Source: Hormiphora californensis (taxonomy: Eukaryota > Ctenophora > Tentaculata > Cydippida > Pleurobrachiidae). Taken from it: a stretch of 64,000 nucleotides of DNA. Positions within the stretch are counted from its first letter, which is position 1, and each line of letters opens with the position of its first letter. The stretch is from the NCBI GenBank assembly GCA_020137815.1, contig CM035351.1, positions 7,368,315 to 7,432,314 of the forward strand. The letters are read 5' to 3'. Of this stretch, positions 1 through 12,043 are shown piece after piece. Under the pieces are notes generated by a model. It made no database searches and had not been told where the DNA came from. It saw nothing but the letters and a program-made list of their open reading frames with translations. The translations under genes were made by a program, and so were the position numbers.

Positions 1-1239
1 TCCTATTCGTGATCCATGTTCTATTCATTGTTGCGCCATAACGTTCCTAAAGTTTATTCCCTCCCCCTATATCTCTCTCACTCCCACTATCTTTCTCTCA
101 CTCTTAATCTGAAACAGTTTTTAACTGCGATGTACTGAATGACGTTATTCGCGTGTCCCGGCTACGTGATTCTAAATAGTCCCACCCCCTAATATAAGTA
201 CCGTTTAGAGCTGCAGTGCTTGTTTCTGTGACGTCACGATCACGTGGTTCCAAGTTAGTACCTTGTTGAAAACATGGCATCATATTACACTTCATCATTA
301 TACCAATTACATGTTCAGGGCCAAAATGCCAAACCATGAATTCTTTAGCTTTGGCACATGTGATTTTGCTATCCTCTACTGATTAAAATCCAACTCTCTA
401 GTAATCGTACTATGCTACGCTCTCTCCCATATCTATAGGAGCTCCATCCCAGGACACCTCACGTATTATACATGGCACTTTAAAGTGTCCGGCCCTGGTC
501 CCCTGAGACACACTAATAATGGCGCATAGATTGCTGGAATTGCTTTAATATCAAGCAGTGCTACAAGCAACACAATCATACACGATTGCTTTTATTCTAT
601 GTCTTGCAGTTTATAGATCTGTTGATTTTTGCTTGCATCGCCTGCTATTGACAATTTTCTCTCTCCCGTTTTTTTCTCACACACTTCCAACACATATTAA
701 AACTTCAGGTCATGTTGCATGGTATATTTTTATTTGTTCTCCATCTCTTATAGTGCGAATTGAAAAGGGATGGTTAGTTTGCAAAAACATCGCCCGATAC
801 CGCGATAGATACTATAGTTAGGCCTAAATTAGGGCTAAAATATGGGGGTGAATTTGTGAAATGTTACCACTTCTGAAACTCCAAGATATGAGACTTCATT
901 CTACACCTTTTCAGATTTGATTTTACTTTCTCCGAAACCTAACACCTATTACTCATCTTGTGTACTTCTGTCCATTGCTACACGCTAGTACCAAAGCACA
1001 GTATTGTGCACTTGTTTTTCTGTTAGTAATCTGGTGATGGGTCGCTCCTTTATCCTGCATCAGATGTAATCGCAATCCACGAGCCCGAACACGTCTGTGT
1101 ACCTTGACTCGTTCACTCCCAGGCCAAGGAAACCCTACTACTAGTAGAACTGAGAACAACTTCAACCTCACGGTGCCAGACCACATTTGAATTCGTGCAC
1201 AATAGCGTGGGCTCAGTTCGCGATATATGATGCATACAT
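1..1239. other. No gene recognised
   Basis: Low-complexity, AT-rich sequence with short CT-rich stretches. The open frames are short, have no recognisable domain and do not link through splice sites. I see no gene here. Confidence 0.5.
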
Positions 1240-1601
1240 TACGGGGCCCCGAAAGGAGAGCCAGAAAGAAAATCCCGAACCCGATGTACGAAAGATCTAT
1301 TCACGCACTATAGATTGTGTACTTTTGAACACAAAAAATGTACGCGGTATTCACATAATTGATCATATCTCCAGTTCCTGATAAGCTACAGAAGTCGTTT
1401 TGGTAACATTGGAAAGAAAATTTTAAGGCCGGATGGCACCGGTTTGAAGTCAGGAACAGGAGTTATGAGCCAAAAAGTGAACACTTTTTTGTGTGTACAT
1501 TTTTCTGTGCGCAAAAGTACACAATCTGTAATGCACAAATGAATCATTCGGGCATCAGGTTCGAGATTCTCTTTCGGGATTCTCTTTCAGCCGCCGTAGT
1601 C
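1240..1601. mobile_element. Foldback / MITE-like element
   Basis: Two imperfect inverted arms of about 105 bp, at roughly 1240-1343 and 1494-1601, surround a loop of about 150 bp. The best conserved inner part is ATTGTGTACTTTTG near 1315 and its complement near 1515. The outer ends begin close to ACTACGG / TACGGGG and run into GAAAG. There is no coding capacity. This is a small non-autonomous DNA transposon relic. No target duplication is clear, so the superfamily is not assigned. Confidence 0.6.
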
Positions 1602-3112
1602 CGCTGCCTAAGTCTATTTATACATTTTCTAATGAAATACAACGTCTTGTAGTTGTACGAGAGATATGTTTATGAGTTTGAGAGAAAAAACACATTCTAC
1701 ATCATAATGTGCTGTCTAAATATGTGATGTGTGGGTGATCGTGGGAGAAGAATAATATCATGATCATATATCTAGTTGCTCCTTATGCTTTCTTCAGTTC
1801 TATACAACATGTGATTGTGGTAATGCAAGTGCTTGCCGGAATTCTGGGAAACTTGCGGTCTGTCCTTTTTCTCTCACTAAAGTCTGCTTGAAGTTGTTCA
1901 ACACACTACTGTAATTTACATATCATACAATACACGATAAGTGTACAATAAGTCTTGTTCATATTGTACGTTTTTGAAGATAGGATACGAAACAATATGT
2001 TCTATGTGTACCGTACAAATGTTGACCCATCTATAACATGACTGTAGAATCTACAGTGTAGATACATGTAGTACCATGTTAAATGCTATATTTGGCCTCG
2101 TTATTCCATTAGGTTCTACATTTAAAGAGAAAAGAGCTTGGACTAGAGAGCATATATAAACCACAATTATTATCTAACGACGGATGATGGTTAATACCAA
2201 TGACTTCGTAACTTGTTCGTTTTTTGTTCTTAAACTTATTCTATGCATTGATCTTTCTCTACTAGCTCCTGCTAACCATCTTCCTCTATTCCTGTTCTCT
2301 CCTCAAGAGAGTACTATCTATCGTATATTGCTACTTTCTCTTTTCTCTCTCTGGTGATTTAAGCGCCTCCAGAGATGTTCAGATAGAGAGCAATAATAAC
2401 CGCTAATAGTTCATCATGTTTGAGTTGTTGAGTGTTACTACAGTAACAGAGGCAATTAGCCTGTGGAAGGCGGTGTCGGGACACGGCCCCCCTCGCCGGA
2501 CCTCCTCCATCCCTTCCCACCCTCGCCTCATTCACCTGAGTGTGGGGCCATGGGAGCAGCAGAAGCGGAGAAGGGTGACCTCTGGACCCCAACTGACACC
2601 CTTGATCTGCCGGAACTGTGGTGGTTTATCTGGATTGTGTGCGTGTGATAGAACCACATTATCCCAGTCTGCTCCGACACGGAGAGTGCGTGAATAGTAC
2701 GCTTTTTATGTTTTTGGCTTCTGCTTTTAACACCTTCTCGCTATGCTTTATTATATGCTGTGCAGTACGCTATTTTTGTTGTCGCCAAATCAAATGCTTG
2801 TAAGCTGTTCAAATGCTTAATGCTTGTAAGCTGTTTAACCAACATTTCGCGACAACCTGTATAATGTCTATCGTTCCCAGACACCCTAAATTTTTAATTT
2901 TAGAGATCTCGAAGGCGCAGTATGATCGAAGTTTTACGACCCACAGCAATTGGTAGACTGGAGGAACTGAACGTCCCAGAAAACTCAAACTCAGATATTT
3001 CAGAAGCAGGTAATGTTACAAGAAACTACAAGAAATATAACACATCTCATTATCACACACGCACGTCTTTACTTGTGCGGAGTACGAACACAGTGTCAGG
3101 CGACTCAAGTCT
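1602..3112. other. No gene recognised
   Basis: Mostly AT-rich sequence. A GC-rich patch at 2463-2650 carries overlapping open frames on both strands, including a CxxC-CxC cluster on the plus strand. None has a domain or convincing splice partners. The patch could be an isolated exon of an unknown gene. Confidence 0.35.
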
Positions 3113-3769
3113 TTACATAGTGGGAACAGGGATAGGGATGGGTGGTGGTTGGAGACCATCGTCATCGTCATTTGGCGAGGGAATATCACCACCATCATCA
3201 GAGTTATCTTCCTCTTCTTCAGCTTCCGTACCCTCCTCTGAGCCCTCCTCAGAACCCTCCTCGGTAGAGTACTCTGAGCCCTCCTCAGAGCCTTCCTCGG
3301 ATCCTTCTTCGGATCCTTCTTCGGTAGAGTACTCAGAGCCCTCTTCAGATGCTTCCTCGGTAGAATATTCAGACCCTTCCTCAGTAGAGTATTCCGTTGC
3401 CCCTTCCTCGGTAGAGTACTCCGGAGAGGTGTATACCTCTTGCTCCTTGGTATACTGGGAACCAGTTTGGGTAACCCGCTGGGGCTCAGTCATTGGTGTA
3501 CTGCTCATCTCCGCATCTGTAGGTTCTGGTGCTTCGGTTCGGTACTTCCTTCGCCTACCACCACCTCGTTTAGGTCCTCCCTTCTTTTTGTCGTCTTTAG
3601 GTCCTCCCTTCCTTTTGTCGTCTTTAGGTCCTCCCTTCTTTTTGTCGTCCTTAGGTCCCTTCTTATCATGCTTCCCTGCTCCCCTATCATCAGGTCGGCC
3701 CCTAGGTCCGCCACGTTTAGCGGCGATAACAAGGAATAAGACACAGAGCAGGATTGTGAAACGTAACAT
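3113..3769 (-). CDS. Secreted low-complexity protein with basic and acidic halves
   Basis: A single exon encoding about 218 residues. I start it at the second in-frame Met, because the hydrophobic run after it (LRFTILLCVLFLVIAA) is a good signal peptide. The mature chain first has a Lys/Arg/Gly/Pro/Asp segment with four repeats of about nine residues around KKGGPKDDK. It then has a long Glu/Ser/Tyr/Thr segment built from EYSTEE and EGSEEGSEE repeats, and ends in an Asp run and a Pro-rich tail. No folded domain is visible. A TATATA box lies about 100 bp upstream on the minus strand. The strong charge split suggests an extracellular matrix or mineral-binding protein, but that is inference and homology cannot be judged from repeats. 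The opposite strand is also open because the codons are repetitive; I treat that frame as a shadow. Confidence 0.7.
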   Translation of the reverse strand: MLRFTILLCVLFLVIAAKRGGPRGRPDDRGAGKHDKKGPKDDKKKGGPKDDKRKGGPKDDKKKGGPKRGGGRRRKYRTEAPEPTDAEMSSTPMTEPQRVTQTGSQYTKEQEVYTSPEYSTEEGATEYSTEEGSEYSTEEASEEGSEYSTEEGSEEGSEEGSEEGSEYSTEEGSEEGSEEGTEAEEEEDNSDDGGDIPSPNDDDDGLQPPPIPIPVPTM

Positions 3770-3868
3770 TTCGAGAGTAGACGTCAAATGACAGCCTCGT
3801 CCGGAGTTAGTCAATTGAGCTAACTTTGTTTGTTTTTTACTGTTAGTACAGCAGGCCGGAAATAGCGT

Positions 3869-3874
3869 ATATAG
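3869..3874 (-). promoter_or_regulatory. TATA box of the secreted charge-split gene
   Basis: TATATA on the minus strand, in the context GCTATATACGC, about 100 bp upstream of the chosen start codon. This spacing allows a short 5' UTR. Assigned by position only. Confidence 0.45.
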
Positions 3875-4266
3875 CTGTCAGACTGCCCTGTTTGGACCAA
3901 TCAGGCATGCCGTTTACAATTTAGCATACATATACTATTCTCATACGCATACCCATTTTCAAGCAAAAACACAAATAGGGCAGAAACTGTTGGGGTTGCA
4001 TTGTTGCATATCAACAGGATGTAAGTAAGACACTAGAAATTTTTACAGTGAAACAATTTAATGGAAGAGCTGAAAAATGATTTCAATATGTGTGGTTGGT
4101 CTATCGGTGCAGCTACCATGACAACCCTACATTCTCCTATACATGCTAGTGGCAGCTTTGTTCCAGAGGTTCTTCTCTCTCACTCTGGTGGCTCTATTAA
4201 TCAGACTTCTGGCTCAGATAATATATTGGCGAGAGAAGAGAGACAGATTGAGGAGAAGAGACCATG

Positions 4267-4438
<172 letters not shown>

Positions 4439-4442
<4 letters not shown>

Positions 4443-5037
4443 GCATGCGTGTCAAAGGCCTCTATTTGCTCTTCAGTTGACTGAGAACACACCTCCCTCT
4501 TGATATGGCTAAGCTGTAGCCTACTAGTATTTGGATACATTGTTTATTGTGCACATCATGGAGAGGATACGTCCAGCTACAACGGGCAGCTTGAAACCTA
4601 AGGGTTTTTGGGACATAAGGGACTGGAATGACTTTGTCTGGATCTTTATGAATCAAGGTTCTAAGGCTAATTCTAAATGATCTGTGTTGTAATGACTTCA
4701 AGTGGTTCCAAGAAACAGAAGTTCTGTGGACTTTATTTCTCAAATTCTTCTAGCTAAAATAATTTGACAAATATATTCTCTCTTATTAGAGAGATTATAT
4801 CTGTCTATATTGATAAACTCTTAGATGCATTTAAGACCAACGATCATATATTCATGACAAGGCATTTAACTATATGTAGACGTGACCCGATTACGAGCAA
4901 TAAGTTTGACAATAAGTCATTAACGTTATATTATAAGAACCTCCTAATAAAGCTCTATATCAGATCCCCAGCCAAGTTTTGAGGAGAACAACACAATTCA
5001 ACACACGAAGCGACTCCTTCCTTATAACCATCGTGTC
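4439..5037. other. Intergenic, upstream of the NSUN7-like gene
   Basis: AT-rich sequence with no supported exon. It presumably holds the promoter and 5' UTR of the NSUN7-like gene. No TATA box or initiator was confidently placed. Confidence 0.4.
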
Positions 5038-8000
5038 ATGTTGGCTGCCAGCGTCTACCTGGAGTATATACAGGTATGAAACCTTAAAATAGAAATACAG
5101 GTATGTTGCCTGACATAGTTCAGTCGGAAGCTTCTGATCAAGAATGTTCTGCTAAATTGCTGTTTTTTTTAATTGATAAAGGTATGAATCTTTTTCAATC
5201 ATGATCCTGACACAGGCTGAACAATCTTTCAGGGACAAAGGGGGTTGCCGCCGCAGCCAGCTTACTTCACATCGGACCCCTACCTAATGAGGCAAACATT
5301 TAAACTCGCCCTGGGCACTTATCACTGTAAGTTTAATTCTTTCAAAAGTATTACAGCTGTGATAGTGTAAACTAAATGAGAGTAGAGGTAATTTATGATG
5401 AATGATCGACTCCATGTGTACTCAGTTGATCGTTGAGTCTGCAACGTCTGTGTGCTAACGTTCTCGACAATTTCAGATATTCAAGTCATCGAGGATTTAC
5501 TTCTAGAAACATATTTCTACAGTAGTTACGTTCAAGTAAGAATGTGTATTGTGTGTAAAATGATATGAATTACGCGGGAAGCAGCTGTCAGATCATACGA
5601 AATTTCTTCCGCTCCAAATCTTGAAACTAACCAACATTCTCCATAGTTCAGGCAATGTCAATCACTGGTGACCGTGATGCTGTACAACCTAAAGCTGTTG
5701 GGTTTTAAGGCACCTCGGCCCTTTACATGTGAATTCGGGGAGATAGTGAGGGAGGTACAGGATGTTCATGATGCACTCCTGAGATTCAAAACAAAGTTTC
5801 ACGCGGCCTTTGCACGGTTAGTGATCAGAGAGAAAAACACAACAATAAAAATGAAATTTAGTTTTTATGACTTAGATACTGGACGGCGGATTGAGTATTT
5901 GGCATTTTACACGACTGGTTCTCGTCCCACCAATATAGCTCTATCGGGAAACAAGTTAGTTTTGTGGTCTGTTATTTATCTGATCATTATTATCTGATTG
6001 CAGTTGTCGGATAAAATGCAATGCATATCGGGAGGATCTACTGATGTGCCAGGATCTGATGATTAGGCAACGCTGCTCGCTCAACACACCACGGTACATC
6101 CGGGTCAACACCCTCCGGCGAAATAAGGAGCAGGTAAAGAATAAGCGGTGACTTGAGAGGGATATAAACATTCGGGTTAAGTTGGGAAATGGGAATTTTT
6201 AAATGATTTTGTAACTACCTTCCTTGACATTATATAGGTGATAATGACGTTAGACAACCGAGGGTACACCAAAATAGCACCGGGTGAGCCGTGGTCTCCA
6301 TTTTCCTACTACTGCGACCCACTAATCGACCAGATGCTGGTGTTCTCTCCTAATTCTAAAGACGATCTTACCAACTTTGCATTGGTTCACGATGGCTCAC
6401 TTCAACTTCAGGTTAGATAGTAGTCTCAAACTGTCATTTGGGCGTTCGGTAGATCAATTAGTAGTCTGTGAGCTATAATTTGAATCTCAAGAGTTCGTTA
6501 AAAGTAAGACAAGTTATTACCCTAATTGGACCTTCAACTCCTACCACTGTCCAATTCAATGTATCATATTTTAGGACCGGAGTACCGTATTGTCGGGGTT
6601 TATTCTTCAAAAACTGATCACTACTAACGGCTCCGCGAACGATGACCTAATTGTAACGGACATAGGAAATGGTAAGTTGAGAGGAGCCACCCTATTCGCC
6701 GTTTTAGAAACATGCATTTTAAATGTTTCTAAACGATAAAACGAGTAAACGGATGCATAACTCGTCAAGCAAGAGGTTATACGCCGACGGATGATTTCGT
6801 AGTACCCATACTTTCTTTAATAGATTTTACGCATCTCAGGAAACACAGCATGCTATCTGGCGGCGCTTCAGAACAAGGAGAGCTCGATATTAGCTTTCGG
6901 ACCTGAACCGAGTGCAACTGAAAAACTTCTCTCTAAATCAGAGACTCTGAATGCATCCAATGTTCATATTGTTAATGAGCCGTTCCTACAATCGAGTTCA
7001 AAGGATAAAATCTTTAAGGGTGTAAGGGGAATTCTCTGCAATCCGCCAAGTACTCTCTCTGGGGTTGTGGACATTATAGGTGAGAATCGTTCAGTGATCT
7101 TTCGGTGCATTTCAGGTGGGAACGCTACGGATAAATAGCACTTCCGGGTAGTGAGTTACTTAAAGTAAGAGAGACACGCCATATTTTCTCACAAAACTTA
7201 GTGGATGAACCAGATCAGGACCATTGCTACGGCATCGAAATTTGTGATAAAAACAGCATGCCACTCTTACTTTAACTTACAATATTACAGAGCTGGTGGT
7301 GGAAGAAGGGGAAAAGTTCTTACCGACCATCGCCAAAGGCCCCTGCGAAACGAATAACCTTCCTCGATATGTTACAACACAGTACTTGACTTTGAAACAT
7401 GCATTAAGCTGTACGTATTCCGTTAAAATATCTCATTATAGAGATTGTAGTTCCATATATAGGACAATATATCGTCTGAAATATGGAATCTGCAAGAAAT
7501 CTTTTAGTACTAAAAGGTACACTGTAGACTTGATCCATTTTTATATTTCCATTCCACTTGCAGTTCCAAAGGTGAATACTGTGGTCTATTTCACGAGGTC
7601 GATCCACCCTCAAGAAAACGAACTGTTAATTAAAAAAGTCGTGGACGAGCTTTGCGATTCGTCTGACGATTGCCCATTCCGATTGGTACCAGTTGACGGA
7701 ACTGTAAGGGATTCTCTTATATCTGGGAAGCCAAGTTACTACGAACCTCTGGTGAACATGAAAAATGTCCATGGCGATACAGGTTTGAATTAGAGAGAAA
7801 GAGAGAGAAAGAGAGAAATAGAAGGGAGAATTTGGAGAGAAAGGGAGGCAGAGAGAAAGATTGTGAAAGAAGGATTGACACGACATAGAGAAAATGAGAA
7901 AAATATAGGGGTAGTTGATATTTTTTCTCATCAAGTATTGCATGCGTATCGTTTCGTGACATGTGTCAAATTCTGTACTGGCGAGACGATCTTGAACTAA

Positions 8001-11000
8001 AATGAATTAATTATAAAGAAGTAGCTATATTTCAAATGACAGGTAGAAATATAAAACATGTGAGAGTCAAAGAGAAAGGGTCGAGTAGTATGATCAATTG
8101 TCTCGTCTTATAAAGTAGACATCTGACATTTGATACCACTTCAAGAGTCTCGAATTCATATAATAATCATAAAACTATGATTTGGGGGTGAACCCTCACA
8201 CTACGATCTATGATCGCTGATGGCTACGAATTGATATTTTCAGCTGTCAAGTGCCTGCGTGTGATGCCAACTGAAGAAATGAGTGGATTTTTCATCGCTA
8301 ATTTCCAGCGAATGGTGAGAAATTTCATCAATTACACAGATATAAATTTTCTCATAGCAATGATAATAATTGCTATGTTTCAATCCTAGGCTGCTAAACC
8401 GAGTACTATATTGGAGCGAGCTCTGGAGAAGGGGACCCTGGGCGGAGAACCTGGCAGACATGATGGGAAGAAGCACAGGAAAAACAAGAAAAACAAACCT
8501 AAAAAGTATGATCCCCTCCATTACTTATCACTGCGCTGGCAAGCTCAAAGGTTGTCAGAAACGCCAGCGCTGCCAGAAACGCAGTTAGGGTAGACCGGGG
8601 TAATTTGGACGGTTTTGGCATTCAATTGGTATTTCAAGAGCCATTAATTTACTTAATCAATTAGTTAGCTACTCAATTTGTGCAACTGAACCTTTATCTT
8701 GAGCCTCAGAACAAATTTACACCGAAAACATAACTTTTAGATAGCTAATTAACCTTGTTAATCAAGGTAAGTCGGAATATTTTTGATCGCGAGACACGGG
8801 GCAATGTGGACTAGTGGCTTCTACACCAATCACATTGCGCGCATTCAATCACATGACCGCGACACACCACATTGCCCCAGCTGTAAATCTGCGATGTAAA
8901 TCAGACCGAGGTTGGGGCTATTTGGACAAACTTAGATTGTAGCCACAGTTTTTGAGATATCGATTTCAAACTTTTCAGTCATCTAGTAATTTAGTATCCC
9001 GTGCTATCCCTTTTTTCAAAATTAGTTAATTAAGTATTAATTAGCATAATTAACAAAAAATTAAGTGTTCATCAGATCTATATCTATAGGGTGCATTTTC
9101 GAAAGCTCAGGATTAGCCTAGTCGATTAGAAAAATATTTAATCTAATCCCAAATAGGGTTTTTGAGAAAATCGACATCAAAAATCAAAAAGCCACAAATA
9201 AAGCTACGGTTTTCAAAGGAGTGCTGTTTGTGTTTTCAAGTGCAGTGCTTACAAGGCCAGAAATTACTATTATGGGGATCCAGTCTAATTAATCATGTTA
9301 GTGACCGATTCCCACTTAATGCAATTCCCTGGGGTTACTATAGCAACGGAGTTTGTTACCATAGCAACCGACGAATTTGCATTACTGTACTATTTTCTTG
9401 CTCCAAATTCAACCATTACATCCGTATTATTAGACTATCGATTATTTAAACATGATTGTGAGTCACAATGAGACATCAGACTGCCCTCAGTTACCAGCCA
9501 GTCAGTGGCTTTGGTTATCAAATGTATGCCTATTGCTCCAAGTTAGCCTGTAATTTATCCCTTTATTCAGTTATATCAGCTGCATAAGGATGATTATCAT
9601 GATGATTATCATGATAAAAGACTACTTTTGGTCATCAAAGCACCAGTCCTAGATATTCTGGAGCACCCTATGAAGTTGGTTTGTCAAATGCCACACCATG
9701 GATTGACTTGTTACCTTGGCAATCAGAGAATTGGTTGTAAAATGCGCCTTTTTTCTATTTTTTTGGTCTATTTACTCAGTTTTAGCCATCTATATTGCTT
9801 GAATAGGATAATTATGAAAGCAGGTTGTCTATGGTTACCATAGAAACGAGTATAAAGGCGCCATGAGGCCAATTTGTATTAACCAATTTGCCCCATGGGG
9901 CAATTTGGTCTAGTCCAAATTGCCCCCGATTTTTTCGTCCGAATTGCCCCAAATTGTCCGAATTGCCCCGCTTCATTAAAATGCCAATTAGCTAATTAAA
10001 TCGAAAGCTAATGTCATTTTGATGATGAAACTGGATAGAAAAGTATCATATTATGAAATTCTGACCCTTAATTTAAATAATTATCATAATCAAGTTTACC
10101 GAAATAAAGTTTAACTTTAAAGTCGTCATTTTTCGTTATTTCACACTAAACACCACAATTTAAAAGTCCCATATAAATCACTAGTCCACATTGCCCCGTC
10201 CTGTGACCACATTGCCCCACCGTCCAAATTACCCCGGTCTACCCTATACGTTTTATGGGTGTTGGGTTGAATAAGCCGGATTATAGCGTGGCTCTCTTTC
10301 ATCCGTTTGGCTTGACATTTGGAATGTATACCCGGCTTGGTGTCTTTGACTCATGTTAAATGAGTCATCAGTATGACGTAGTAACGTCGCGACGTCGCGT
10401 AATGACGTCAAAAGTGAAATTTTCGTAGTTTCGCGATTCAATCATCTCTTTACCAGTTCTACTACATCTGCCGGGATACAATACACCAAAAATTATACAA
10501 ATTATCCCAAAACTAATTGAAATTAGCTAGTAAGCCGGAAAGGTTGCCCTATTATTTGAGCTACTTTTGACAGCTTTACACGGTCGCTTGTAGTGGGAAA
10601 ACGGTAATGGAAAACGAAGATACAGTAAGACGACGCGCAACCGTGACCAATCAGGGCGCTAGTACGTGCTGACACATGAACTTTTTGCCGCGCGTTATGC
10701 ACCGTGTGCGTCTCCTTACTGTATTTTGCGTTACCGTATTTTGACTGCAAGCAGCACTGTAACATTCACTGAACACATTATACGTAGCATCTGTACCCTG
10801 TCTGTATCCAAATAATAGGGCAACCAGCAACCTTTCCGGCCTACTAATTTCAATTAGTTTTGGTATGATATGTATTACATATTGCGTGTTTGTAATCTTG
10901 ACCACCAAATTATAAGCTGTATAAGCTACATAATATGAACATTTGCATTTTATCTGAACATCCGTTTCAGGCCGACTACCGCGGGGGAAACCGCCATGGA

Positions 11001-11073
11001 CCCGACCACATCATCAATGATCAAAGTCCGAGAAAAGAAATCAAGAAAGTCGGCCAAGAAGAAGGGAGCATGA
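5038..11073 (+). CDS. NSUN7: NSUN7-like NOL1/NOP2/Sun-domain protein
   Basis: Thirteen exons joined in phase: 5038-5073, 5233-5326, 5477-5535, 5647-5954, 6004-6133, 6238-6411, 6575-6671, 6840-7079, 7291-7410, 7564-7782, 8244-8314, 8390-8589 and 10971-11073. The product is a Sun-domain RNA methyltransferase-like protein. The segment NTPRYIRVNTLRRNKEQ matches the RNA-binding entry to the Sun domain, and IVTDIGNG with NTACYLAAL corresponds to the SAM-binding region. The motif IV region reads GILCNPPST. I could not place the second catalytic Cys (the TC motif of active family members), so activity is doubtful, as proposed for NSUN7. The C-terminus is Lys/Arg-rich with a KKNK stretch and a final RKSAKKKGA-type tail. 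The first Met may not be the true start. The last intron holds a transposon that supplies the donor. AATAAA occurs at about 11427. Confidence 0.85.
8586..10252. mobile_element. TA-flanked DNA transposon with 25-bp terminal inverted repeats
   Basis: The left end after 8587 reads GGGTAGACCGGGGTAATTTG and continues to GACGG. The right end near 10220-10245 is its exact complement, giving terminal inverted repeats of about 25 bp flanked by TA on both sides. The total is about 1.66 kb. No transposase frame is visible, so it is non-autonomous. Repeated GGGGCAATTTGG / CCAAATTGCCCC words fill both subterminal zones. The TA flanks fit Tc1/mariner-type insertion, which is an inference. It sits in the last NSUN7-like intron and abuts the coding part of exon 12. 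Similar GGGGTAACTTTGGAC words occur at 62.4-63.5 kb. Confidence 0.85.
9334..9368. promoter_or_regulatory. Two X-box-like (RFX) sites inside the transposon
   Basis: GTTACTATAGCAAC at 9334-9347 and GTTACCATAGCAAC at 9355-9368 both fit the RFX X-box pattern GTNRCC-N(0-3)-RGYAAC closely. They lie inside the intronic transposon, so they may be element sequence rather than host control sites. Function is unproven. Confidence 0.4.
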
Positions 11074-12043
11074 TGAAATGAGGGCTTAGGACTCGATAAA
11101 TTCATTCAGCTCATATAACAAGTTGTGCCTAGATTTTCTTGCCGTCGGTTCTCTTTTATTGATAAATGCATATGCTAGATCTTTGAGCATTGCTAATATG
11201 ACCTACACGGGAAGCAATAATGAAAACATATTTTAGTGCTGGGATAATGATGTGAAAGGTGTTCTACTCATATCCGATAAAATAATAACGTGTATCATGT
11301 TTGAAAACGAAAATGCATTAAATGGATAGCATATAAGTATGTATCTCTATTTAAATAATATGTATTTATCATCCACTTTCGAGTTTTCTAGATCAATCAC
11401 CATAAATAGGTTTTCATTCATCAGCAAATAAAACATAGACTAAGAACATTTATATGGGTTAATCATAATGTCAATTGTTAAAAGTGTCCTATATCGTCAC
11501 GCAATGTGAATGCAACTATGATAAAATAAAATCTACGGTTAAAACAAGGAAGTGAAACTAGAGGGTTCTGTACAGAGTTTCTCTTTACTAATCCAATATC
11601 ACTTCATTTTCTAATACCAGTTTAATCTATCTGGATAGCTTTTCGGTCGATAGACTGTTCGGCATGTCTTGTACTGCTGCAGAGATTTGTGTAGCCCACA
11701 CATGGTTCGGCAAGCAGGGATTGATGAAGACTGTGCAGTATCACATCCCCGTCGTGGTGTCAACCGTCTAAATGGTGGGAAACAGCTGTGTTAATAGTTG
11801 TATTGATAATATGTTTACTTACTTGTGTTGAACACACATTCATTCTCGAAATTTAATATTGCCAACATTATAACAACTAACCGGTCGATGAATTGCACTT
11901 TTACTGCTCCGGAGCTGCTTTATTTGAATTTTGTAGAGATACTGATTCACCTGAAAGAAGCATATAGATTTCACGGAGGAGTAATTTCATTACCAAAAAG
12001 AATTCGAACTATACAATTAATGGCGAGACAACATTTCACAATT
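11074..12043. other. Convergent intergenic region
   Basis: This separates the convergent 3' ends of the NSUN7-like gene and the first 7TM receptor gene. It is AT-rich, with AATAAA-type signals such as the one near 11427. No further gene is seen. Confidence 0.5.

Noticed and set aside
2416-2697. GC-rich open frames with a CxxC cluster
   Set aside because: No start context, splice sites or domain link them to a gene, and both strands are equally open.
2922-3791. 289-residue plus-strand frame opposite the secreted charge-split gene
   Set aside because: It is the antisense of a repetitive coding exon. The minus strand has the signal peptide and TATA box; the plus frame has neither.
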